Below are positions 1 to 7,801 of a stretch of DNA of 64,000 nt, piece by piece (the stretch's first letter is position 1; the number at the start of each line of letters is the position of its first letter). The stretch is from DASUPK01 sp963797265. Lineage in GTDB: Bacteria; Actinomycetota; Thermoleophilia; Solirubrobacterales; 70-9. The DNA is taken from assembly GCA_963797265.1 (NCBI GenBank), contig CAWCOY010000003.1, positions 558,001-622,000 on the forward strand, given 5' to 3'. The position numbers were made by a program, and so were the translations under genes. Below the pieces are notes generated by a model, which did not search any database, was not told the DNA's origin, and saw only the letters and a program-made list of their open reading frames with translations.

Positions 1-1
1 C

Positions 2-3000
2 TGGAGCGACTGGGCGACCCAGCCGAAGGTGGAGCTCGAGAACGGCATCCGCCTCGACACCAACTACTACTACTGGCCGCCGGACTGGATCCAGGACCGC
101 CCGGGGATGTTCACCGGCTCGGGGATGCCGATGCGCTTCGCCGACCTCGACGGCTCGATGATCGACGTGTACCAGGCGACCACCCAGATGACCGACGAGT
201 CGGGTCAGACATACCCCTTCAACATCGACTCGCTGCTCAACAAGGCGCTCGGGACCGAGGGCTACTACGGCATCTTCACGGCGAACATGCACACCGACAA
301 CGTCTCGAGCGCGGGTTCGGATGCGATCGTCGCCTCGGCGCAGTCACGGGGCGTCCCGATCGTCTCCGCCCAGCAGATGCTCCAGTGGCTCGACGGACGA
401 AACCAGTCCTCCTTCAACGGGATCTCCTGGAGCGGTAACACGCTCAGCTTCAGCGTCAGCCACGCCGCCGGCGCCAACGGGCTCCGCGGAATGGTGCCGA
501 CCACCTCCTCGGTTGGAGCGCTGACCACCCTGAAGCGCGACGGCGTCCAGATCCCCGCCACAGACACCCAGACGATCAAGGGCCGCGAGTACGCGTTCTT
601 CGACGCGACCGCCGGCAACTACGAGGCGACCTACGCCATCGACAACACCGCGCCCACGATCTCCGACGTCGCCGCCTCGGCCCACGGGGACGGCACCGCC
701 GACATCACCTGGAACACCGACGAGGCCTCCGACTCCCGCGTCGACTACGGCACCAGCGCGGACTCGCTGACCTCGCAGCAGAGCAGCCCGGGGCTGACCA
801 CCTCCCACAACACCCAGCTCAGCGGCCTGATGCCCAACACCACCTACTACTACCGGGTGAGCTCCACCGACGCCGCCAACAACACGGCGACGGAGCCCAA
901 TCCACCGGCGGCCCCGGCGAGCTTCACCACCCCCTCGGCGACCTTCACCGACACCACCGTCTCTGACTTCGGCGCCGGCACCCCCGACGCCAACACCTAC
1001 ATCTCCCAGACCGGCAACGGCGAAGTCACCCTGAAGCCGACGGAGGGCCAGGAGTTCTCGGGCGGCTCACTCCCGACCGGGTGGGAGAGCGGAGTCTGGA
1101 CTACCGGCGGCGGCGCCACGGTTTCCAGCGGCCTTCTCCACGTTGACGGCGGCTTCGCCAGGACCACCGCGACCTACGGCTCAGGACGCTCGCTCGAGTT
1201 CGTGGCCAACTTGAGCGGCCAGGCGGCCGAGCACGTCGGCTTCGGGGTGGACCTCAACAACGACCCCAACTGGGCGATCTTCAGCGTCATGGCCGACGGC
1301 AGCTTCAACGCCCGGACCAACGGCCCCGCCACGACCAATACGCCGCTTCCGAGCAACCTGCTCGGATCGCCGCACCTCTACCGGATCGAGTGGGGCGCGA
1401 CGGAGGTCCGCTTCTACGTGGACGGCGCCCTGGTCGCGACCCAGGCCGCCAATTTCGGCACCACCCAGATGCGCCCGATCGCCAGCGACTTCACCGCCGG
1501 GGGCGGCGAGGTCAGTGTGGACTGGATTCGGATGACCCCCTACCCGGCCTCCGGAACCTTCACCTCCCGCGTCTTTGACGCCGGCCAGGCCGCCGAGTGG
1601 GGCGCGCTCACCTGGCACGCCAACGCCCCGCCGAACACGAGCGTTCAGATCAGCGTCCGCACCGGCGACACGCCCACCCCCGACGGGACCTGGAGCGCCT
1701 TCACCCCGATCAACAGCAGCGGCGGTGACATCCCCGGCAACTCCCGCTACGTGCAATACCAGGCTCAGCTCGGTTCAAGCGATCCGAACCAGACGCCCAC
1801 CCTGAGCGACGTCTCGATCGCCTACACGACCGGGGCGGACACGACAGCACCAACAATCACGCAGAGGACGCCGGCGCCGAACGCCACCGACGTCCCACGG
1901 AACACGAACGTCGATGTCCAGTTCAGCGAGCCGATGAACCCGGCGACGATCGACAGCTCGACCGTTCGACTGCGAAAGCAGGGGGCGGGCAGCGACGTGC
2001 CGGCGAGCGTGAGCTACGCGGGGAACACGGCAACGATCGATCCGAACGCCGACCTCGATCCGGGCGCGGTCTACAACGTGACGGTGGCGGGCACCGTCAC
2101 GGACGCCAATGGAATCCCGCTCGGGGCGGATGACACCTGGAGCTTCACCACCGCGAGCCTCAGCTTCATCGATACCACCGTCTCCGACTTCAGCGCCGGC
2201 ACGCCGGGCCCCAACACCTACGTCTCCGAGACCGAGAACGGCGAGGTGACACTGAAGCCGACCGAGGGATCGGAGTTCTCGGGCGGGCCGGATGTGCCCT
2301 CGGGCTGGCAGGTGACGCCCTGGAATGTCCCCAGCACGGGGGGCAGCGCCACGGTCACCGGCGGAGAGCTAATCGCGAACGGGGCCAGCGCCGGCACGAC
2401 CCAGACCTACGGGGCGGGACGCGCGCTCGAGTTCAAGGGGACCTTCAGCGGCGCGAACAACCAGCACGTCGGCTTCGGCGTGGACTTCAACAACTCGACG
2501 AACTGGGCGATGTTCAGCGTCAAGGGCGACGGCACCTTCAACGCCCGCACGGCCGCCGGGTCGATCAACCCGGCCAACGAGACCCAGTTGTCGAGTGATC
2601 TGATCGGCGAGTCGCATGTGTTCCGGATCGAATGGGCGACGCCGACCCAGGTCCGCTATTACGTTGGTGGAGAGCTGGTTGCCGAACACACGACCGGCTT
2701 TGACTTCGGCGCCACCCAGATGCGGCCCCTCGCCAGCGACCTCGTCAACGGCGACGGCGGCGATGTCAGGGTGGACTGGCTGCACATGAGCCCCTATCCC
2801 GGCTCGGGCACCTTTGACTCTCGAGTCTTCGACGCCGGCGCCGGCCAGACCGCGGACTGGGGTGCGCTCAGCTGGAACTCGGCGATGCCGTCGGGGACCG
2901 GGATCGCGCTCAGCGTCCGCACCGGCGACACGCCCACCCCCGACGGGACCTGGAGCGCCTTCACCCCGATCAACACCAGCGGCGGCGACATCCCGGGCAA

Positions 3001-6000
3001 CAGCCGCTTCGTCCAGTACCAGGCACAGCTGACGAGCAGCGATCCGGCCCAGACGCCGACCCTGAGTCAGGTCTCGATCGCCTACACGACGGGGGCCGAC
3101 ACGACACCGCCGACGATCACACAGAGGACGCCGGCGCAGAACGCCACCGACGTCCCACGGAACACCAACGTGGACGTCCAGTTCAGCGAGCCGATGAACC
3201 CGGCGACGATCAACAGCTCGACCGTTCGGCTGCGAAAGCAGGGCTCTGGCACCGACGTCGCCGCCACCGTCAGCTACTCGGGGACGACCGCGACGCTCGA
3301 TCCGAACGCCGACCTGGATCCGAGCGCGGTCTACAACGTGACGGTCGCGGGCACGGTCACGGACGCCAATGGGATCCCGCTCGGGGCGGATGACACCTGG
3401 AGCTTCACCACCGCGGCCCCGAGCTTCAACTTCACCGATACGACCGTCTCCGACTTCAGCGCCGGCGCACTCGACGCCAACACCTACATCTCCGAGACCG
3501 GCAACGGCGAGGTGATCCTGAAGCCGACCGAGGGCCAGGAGTTCTCGGGCGGTCCCGGGCTGCCGGCCGGCTGGTCGAGCTCCACCTGGGAGAGCTCGGG
3601 CGGGGGAGCCGGCGGCACCGCCGCGGTCTCGGGCGGCAGCCTGCACGTGGACGGCGCCATCGCCGGCACCGACGCCACCTTCGGCCCCGGCCACTCGCTC
3701 GAGTTCGTGGCCACCTTCGGCGCCACCGCCTTCCAGCACGTCGGCTTCGGGGTGGACGTCAACACGTCGCCGAACTGGGCGATGTTCAGCACCAACGACA
3801 CCGCGGATCTGCTGTTTGCCAGAACCAACGTCGGCGGCACCGCGGTGAACACGCAGATTGGCTCGTCCAACCAGTATGTCGGCTCCCCGCACCTCTACCG
3901 GATCGAGTGGGACACCGCGGAGATCCGCTACTACGTGGACGGGGCGCTGGTGACGACACAAGCCGCCAACTTCGTCACCACGCAGATGCGCCCGCTCGCC
4001 AGCGACTTCAACTCCGGCGGCCCCAACCTCTCGGTCGACTGGCTGCACCTGAGCCCCTACCCGGCCTCTGGCACCTTCGATTCGCGTGTGTTCGACGCCG
4101 GTTCCGGCCAGAGCGTCAACTGGGGCGCGCTCACCTGGAACTCGGCGACGCCGTCGGGGACCGGGATCGCGATGAGCGTCCGCACCGGTGACACGGCGAC
4201 GCCGGACGGCAGCTGGAGCGCCTTCACCCCGATCGCGGCCCCGGGCGGCGACATCCCCGGGAACAGCCGGTACGTGCAGTACCGAGCGGTGCTCAGCACG
4301 ACCGACGCGAACCTGACGCCGACCCTGAGCGAGGTCACGATCAACGGCGCCGGGGACATCCCGCCGACGGCGGTCAACGACAGCGCCACGGTGGCCGAGG
4401 ACGCGGGCGCCACCGCGATCAACGTGCTCGCCAACGACACCGACGCCGACGGCGGCCCGATGACGATCGCCTCGGCCTCCGACCCGGCGAACGGCACGGT
4501 GGCGGTCGCCCCCGACAACCTCTCGCTCTCCTACACCCCCGACCCGAACTACTGCAACGAGGGCGGCCCGACCGACGACTTCACCTACACCCTGAACGGC
4601 GGCTCGACCGCGACCGTCGCGGTCACCGTCACCTGCGTCGATGACGACCCGGTCGCGGTCGAGGACGCGGCGACGGTCGCCGAGGACTCCGCCGCCACCC
4701 AGATCAACGTGCTCGCCAACGACACCGACGCCGACGGCGGCCCGATGACGATCGCCTCGGCCTCCGACCCGGCGAACGGCACGGTGGCGGTCGCCCCCGA
4801 CAACCTCTCGCTCTCCTACACCCCCGACCCGAACTACTGCAACGAGAGCGGCCCGACCGACGACTTCACCTACACCCTGAACGGCGGCTCGACCGCGACC
4901 GTGGCGGTGACGGTGAGCTGCGTCGACGATCCGCCGGTGGCGGTCGACGACAGCGCCACCGTCTCGGGCAACTCCGGACCGAACCCGATCGACGTGCTCG
5001 CCAACGACACCGACGTCGACGACGGGCCGAAGACGATCGACTCGGTCACCCAGCCCGCGAACGGCACGGTGGCGATCACGGGCGGCGGCACCGGGCTCAC
5101 CTACCAGCCCGACGCCGGCTACTGCAGCCAGGGCGGCTCGACCGACGACTTCACCTACACGCTCAGCCCAGGCGGCTCGACCGCCACGGTGGCGATCACC
5201 GTCGACTGCAGCACCCCGCCGGTCGCCGTCGACGACACGGCCACGGTGGCCGAGGACTCGGGCGCGACCCAGATCGACGTGCTCGCCAACGACACCGACC
5301 CGGACGGCGGTGACAAGACGATCCAGTCGGTCACCCAGCCGGCGAACGGCACGGTCGCGATTGCCGCCGACAACCTCTCGCTCACCTACACCCCGAATCC
5401 CGACTACTGCAACGACGGCAGCCCGACCGACGACTTCACCTACACGCTCAGCCCCGGCGGCTCGACGGCGACCGTGGCGGTGACCGTGAGCTGCGTCGAT
5501 GATCCGCCGGTGGCGGTCGATGACTCGAGCACTGTCTCGGGCAACTCCGGACCGAACCCGATCGACGTGCTCGCCAACGACACAGACACCGACGGCGGCC
5601 CGAAGGCGATCGACTCGGTCACCCAGCCGACTCACGGCACGGTGGCGATCACCGGCGGCGGCAGCGGGCTCACCTACGAGCCCGACGCCGGCTACTGCAG
5701 CCCGGCCGGCTCGACCGACGACTTCACCTACACGCTCAGCCCCGGTGGCTCGACCGCGACCGTGGCGGTGACCGTCAGCTGCGTCGATGATCCGCCGGTG
5801 GCGGTCGACGACAGCGCCACAGTCTCGGGCAATTCCGGACCGAGCCCGATCGACGTGCTCGCCAACGACACAGACACCGACGGCGGCCCGAAGGCGATCG
5901 ACTCGGTCACCCAGCCGACTCACGGCACGGTGGCGATCACCGGCGGCGGCAGCGGGCTCACCTACGAGCCCGACGCCGGCTACTGCAGCCCGGCCGGCTC

Positions 6001-7372
6001 GACCGACGACTTCACCTACACGCTCAGCCCCGGTGGCTCGACGGCGACCGTGGCGGTGACCGTCAGCTGCGTCGATGACCCACCGACCGCGGTGAACGAC
6101 ACGGCGACGGTGGCAGAGGACTCCGGCGCCACCGCGATCGACGTGCTCGCCAACGACACAGACACCGACGGCGGCCCGAAGGCGATCGACTCGGTCACCC
6201 AGCCGACTCACGGCACGGTGGCGATCACCGGCGGCGGCAGCGGGCTCACCTACACCCCGAACCCGAACTACTGCAACGGAGGCAGCCCGACCGACAACTT
6301 CCGCTACACCCTGAACGGCGGCTCGACGGCCAACGTCCGGGTGACCGTGACCTGCCTCGACGACGCCCCGCTGGCGGTCAACGACAGCGCGACCGTCTCG
6401 CGCAACTCCGGACCCAACCCGATCAATGTGCTCGCCAACGACACAGACACCGACGGCGGCCCGAAGACGATCGCCTCGGTCACCCAACCGGCCAACGGCA
6501 CGGTGGCGATAACCGGCGGCGGCAGCGGGCTCACCTACACCCCGAACTCGAACTACTGCAACGGCGGCAGCCCGACCGACTTCTTCACCTACACCCTGAA
6601 CGGCGGCTCGACCGCGACCGTGGCGGTGACCGTGAGCTGCGCGATCGAGGGCACGTCTGGCAACGACGTGATCACGGGCACGCCTGGGGACGACGTGATC
6701 AACTGCGGTGCCGGCAACGACATCGTGTACGCGGGCGGCGGCAACGACGTGATCAACTGCGGCCCGGGCAAGGACATCGTGTACGGCGGGGACGGCAACG
6801 ACACCCTGAACGGCGGGGACGGCAACGACACCCTGTACGGCGAGGCCGGCAACGACGCCCTGAACGGCGCGGCCGGCAACGACACCCTGAACGGCGGGGA
6901 CGGCAACGACACCCTGAACGGCGGGGACGGCAACGACACCCTGTACGGCGAGGCCGGCAACGACACCCTGAACGGCGGGGACGGCAACGACACCCTGAAC
7001 GGCGGGGCCGGCAACGACACCCTGAACGGCGGGGCCGGCAACGACGACCTGAAAGGCGGGCCCGGCGACGACATCCTGAACGGCGGCCCAGGCAAGGACA
7101 CGCTGGTCGGCGGCGGAGGCAACGACGTCCTGCACCCAGACAGCGCGCCACTGGCCTCGACGAGTAAGCGAGAAGCGGGGACGCGCGACGACAGCGGCCT
7201 GAACGGCGGCCCCGGCAACGACAAGCTCAAGGGAGGGCCCGGCGACGACATCCTGAGCGGCGGGGCGGGCAACGACAAGCTTTGGGGCGAAGCGGGCAAC
7301 GACACGCTGATCGGGGGGCGGGGCAATGACAAGCTGGTCGGCGGTCCCGGCAGGGACAGAGAGAGGCAGTAG
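2..7372 (+). CDS. Giant secreted repeat protein, 3' part (lectin-like, Ig-like, cadherin-like and RTX modules)
   Basis: The reading frame is open to the left edge (codons run from base 2), so the start lies outside the window; a GTG at 29 is only an internal codon. About 2450 residues are visible. In order: an N-terminal segment (to about nt 640) resembling the tail of polysaccharide-deacetylase-like modules (low certainty); a fibronectin type III-like domain (about nt 650-930); three lectin/LamG-like modules each opening with a DTTVSDF motif, the first two followed by a Big_5-type Ig domain (DVPRNTNVDVQFSEPMNP); eight cadherin-like repeats; and a glycine/aspartate RTX nonapeptide tail (GGxGNDxL). 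RTX repeats bind calcium in known families. I infer a large extracellular or cell-surface adhesin-like or matrix protein. No secretion genes are visible beside it. Confidence 0.85.
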   Translation, partial: WSDWATQPKVELENGIRLDTNYYYWPPDWIQDRPGMFTGSGMPMRFADLDGSMIDVYQATTQMTDESGQTYPFNIDSLLNKALGTEGYYGIFTANMHTDNVSSAGSDAIVASAQSRGVPIVSAQQMLQWLDGRNQSSFNGISWSGNTLSFSVSHAAGANGLRGMVPTTSSVGALTTLKRDGVQIPATDTQTIKGREYAFFDATAGNYEATYAIDNTAPTISDVAASAHGDGTADITWNTDEASDSRVDYGTSADSLTSQQSSPGLTTSHNTQLSGLMPNTTYYYRVSSTDAANNTATEPNPPAAPASFTTPSATFTDTTVSDFGAGTPDANTYISQTGNGEVTLKPTEGQEFSGGSLPTGWESGVWTTGGGATVSSGLLHVDGGFARTTATYGSGRSLEFVANLSGQAAEHVGFGVDLNNDPNWAIFSVMADGSFNARTNGPATTNTPLPSNLLGSPHLYRIEWGATEVRFYVDGALVATQAANFGTTQMRPIASDFTAGGGEVSVDWIRMTPYPASGTFTSRVFDAGQAAEWGALTWHANAPPNTSVQISVRTGDTPTPDGTWSAFTPINSSGGDIPGNSRYVQYQAQLGSSDPNQTPTLSDVSIAYTTGADTTAPTITQRTPAPNATDVPRNTNVDVQFSEPMNPATIDSSTVRLRKQGAGSDVPASVSYAGNTATIDPNADLDPGAVYNVTVAGTVTDANGIPLGADDTWSFTTASLSFIDTTVSDFSAGTPGPNTYVSETENGEVTLKPTEGSEFSGGPDVPSGWQVTPWNVPSTGGSATVTGGELIANGASAGTTQTYGAGRALEFKGTFSGANNQHVGFGVDFNNSTNWAMFSVKGDGTFNARTAAGSINPANETQLSSDLIGESHVFRIEWATPTQVRYYVGGELVAEHTTGFDFGATQMRPLASDLVNGDGGDVRVDWLHMSPYPGSGTFDSRVFDAGAGQTADWGALSWNSAMPSGTGIALSVRTGDTPTPDGTWSAFTPINTSGGDIPGNSRFVQYQAQLTSSDPAQTPTLSQVSIAYTTGADTTPPTITQRTPAQNATDVPRNTNVDVQFSEPMNPATINSSTVRLRKQGSGTDVAATVSYSGTTATLDPNADLDPSAVYNVTVAGTVTDANGIPLGADDTWSFTTAAPSFNFTDTTVSDFSAGALDANTYISETGNGEVILKPTEGQEFSGGPGLPAGWSSSTWESSGGGAGGTAAVSGGSLHVDGAIAGTDATFGPGHSLEFVATFGATAFQHVGFGVDVNTSPNWAMFSTNDTADLLFARTNVGGTAVNTQIGSSNQYVGSPHLYRIEWDTAEIRYYVDGALVTTQAANFVTTQMRPLASDFNSGGPNLSVDWLHLSPYPASGTFDSRVFDAGSGQSVNWGALTWNSATPSGTGIAMSVRTGDTATPDGSWSAFTPIAAPGGDIPGNSRYVQYRAVLSTTDANLTPTLSEVTINGAGDIPPTAVNDSATVAEDAGATAINVLANDTDADGGPMTIASASDPANGTVAVAPDNLSLSYTPDPNYCNEGGPTDDFTYTLNGGSTATVAVTVTCVDDDPVAVEDAATVAEDSAATQINVLANDTDADGGPMTIASASDPANGTVAVAPDNLSLSYTPDPNYCNESGPTDDFTYTLNGGSTATVAVTVSCVDDPPVAVDDSATVSGNSGPNPIDVLANDTDVDDGPKTIDSVTQPANGTVAITGGGTGLTYQPDAGYCSQGGSTDDFTYTLSPGGSTATVAITVDCSTPPVAVDDTATVAEDSGATQIDVLANDTDPDGGDKTIQSVTQPANGTVAIAADNLSLTYTPNPDYCNDGSPTDDFTYTLSPGGSTATVAVTVSCVDDPPVAVDDSSTVSGNSGPNPIDVLANDTDTDGGPKAIDSVTQPTHGTVAITGGGSGLTYEPDAGYCSPAGSTDDFTYTLSPGGSTATVAVTVSCVDDPPVAVDDSATVSGNSGPSPIDVLANDTDTDGGPKAIDSVTQPTHGTVAITGGGSGLTYEPDAGYCSPAGSTDDFTYTLSPGGSTATVAVTVSCVDDPPTAVNDTATVAEDSGATAIDVLANDTDTDGGPKAIDSVTQPTHGTVAITGGGSGLTYTPNPNYCNGGSPTDNFRYTLNGGSTANVRVTVTCLDDAPLAVNDSATVSRNSGPNPINVLANDTDTDGGPKTIASVTQPANGTVAITGGGSGLTYTPNSNYCNGGSPTDFFTYTLNGGSTATVAVTVSCAIEGTSGNDVITGTPGDDVINCGAGNDIVYAGGGNDVINCGPGKDIVYGGDGNDTLNGGDGNDTLYGEAGNDALNGAAGNDTLNGGDGNDTLNGGDGNDTLYGEAGNDTLNGGDGNDTLNGGAGNDTLNGGAGNDDLKGGPGDDILNGGPGKDTLVGGGGNDVLHPDSAPLASTSKREAGTRDDSGLNGGPGNDKLKGGPGDDILSGGAGNDKLWGEAGNDTLIGGRGNDKLVGGPGRDRERQ
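943..4350 (+). repeat. Three tandem lectin-like modules of about 1.2 kb inside the giant protein
   Basis: Modules begin near 943, 2164 and 3430 with the same FxDTTVSDFxAG motif, continue through NGEVxLKPTEG and RIEWxxxxVRxYV, and end in PTLSxVSIAYTT. Modules 1 and 2 carry a following Ig-like (Big_5) domain, near 1840-2155 and 3100-3415. Module 3 lacks it and runs straight into the cadherin-like repeats. The high similarity at DNA level suggests internal duplication. Confidence 0.8.
4361..6640 (+). repeat. Eight cadherin-like repeats of about 285 bp
   Basis: Eight units each start with a (P)xAVxDxATV motif, contain DVLANDTDxDGG and DDFTYTL, and end in VAVTVxC. Each unit carries two cysteines, one after the PDxxYC turn and one at its end, which suggests one disulfide per domain once secreted. 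Units 5 and 6 are almost identical over about 170 bp, and unit 7 shares part of this, so the array has expanded recently. Confidence 0.85.
6651..7370 (+). repeat. RTX-type calcium-binding nonapeptide repeats
   Basis: Roughly 24 copies of a G-G-x-G-N-D-x-L/I-x pattern encode a parallel beta-roll. The array is broken once near 7140-7195 by a non-repeat, serine/threonine- and charge-rich linker, then resumes to the end of the protein. In characterised families these repeats fold on binding extracellular calcium. The DNA is a run of near-identical 27-bp units (ggcaacgacaccctgaacgg type), prone to slippage. Confidence 0.9.
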
Positions 7373-7375
7373 TTT

Positions 7376-7456
7376 CCGGCACGAGTTCGGCCGCCCGATG
7401 ATGGGCGGCTACGGCTACTCCTCCGAGTACGACATGGAGCGCCTCGTCCGCGCCAC
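7376..7456 (+). pseudogene. Possible acyl-CoA dehydrogenase C-terminal fragment
   Basis: A short plus-strand stretch reads EFGRPMMGGYGYSSEYDMER followed by LVRAT. This resembles the conserved C-terminal GGYGY-x2-EY-x2-ER-x2-R motif of acyl-CoA dehydrogenases. It has no start and no upstream domain, and the resemblance stops abruptly at about 7456. If real, it is a relic. Similarity is judged by eye only. Confidence 0.3.
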
Positions 7457-7718
7457 CCGAGCGAGTCGAGCACCCGCTGCAGCGCCCCTCCGCCCGCGTA
7501 AGCGGGATCGACCTGGACGGCGACCGAGCCCCTCCGGCCACCGGGTATAGGGGAAGCGACTTGGCCCCCGCGCTCTTGGTCGCCGAAGCCGACGCCCGGA
7601 TCACCCGATCCTGGAACGGTTTCAGCTTCAGGTTTGCGGCGTGGGCCGGAGCGGCCCCCAGCAGTCCGATCGCACCACAGGCGAACAGCAACGCGACCCT
7701 GGCCCGGCGCCAGGTCGC
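7453..7718 (-). pseudogene. Decayed secreted-protein fragment
   Basis: Reading leftward from 7718 there is a signal-peptide-like start (ATWRRARVALLFACGAIG, then LLGAAPAHA), continuing to about 7545. The sensible reading then moves to another frame (SVAVQVDPAYAGGGALQRVL, then DSLGW) up to about 7453, where it meets the plus-strand fragment. A TAA lies directly before the first codon and no normal start codon is present. I read this as the 5' end of a former exported protein, broken by a frameshift and truncated. The rest of 7373-7801 holds only the inverted repeat listed next. Confidence 0.35.
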
Positions 7719-7725
7719 TTAAGTA

Positions 7726-7749
7726 CCCGTGCGTAGGTTCGAGCACGGG
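7726..7749. terminator. Inverted repeat, possible terminator of the minus-strand lipase-like gene
   Basis: CCCGTGC (7726-7732) pairs perfectly with GCACGGG (7743-7749) around a 10-base loop. It lies about 50 bases past the stop codon of the minus-strand gene at 7802. There is no clear T-run on either strand, so the terminator role is tentative. Confidence 0.3.
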
Positions 7750-7801
7750 CCGCTACCTGGCCGGTTGTTCTAATCGTTATTGCTGAGCCCGCTGCGGATG
7801 A

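Noticed and set aside
2369..7135. Very long open frame (about 1590 codons) on the minus strand opposite the giant repeat gene
   Set aside because: It mirrors the plus-strand repeats exactly, reads as Val/Arg/Gly-rich low complexity, and has no ribosome site or domain. It is a shadow of high-GC repetitive coding DNA.
4361..7370. Tandem repeats considered as a CRISPR array or satellite DNA
   Set aside because: The repeats are in frame, encode known protein repeat types, and have no unique spacers between short repeats.
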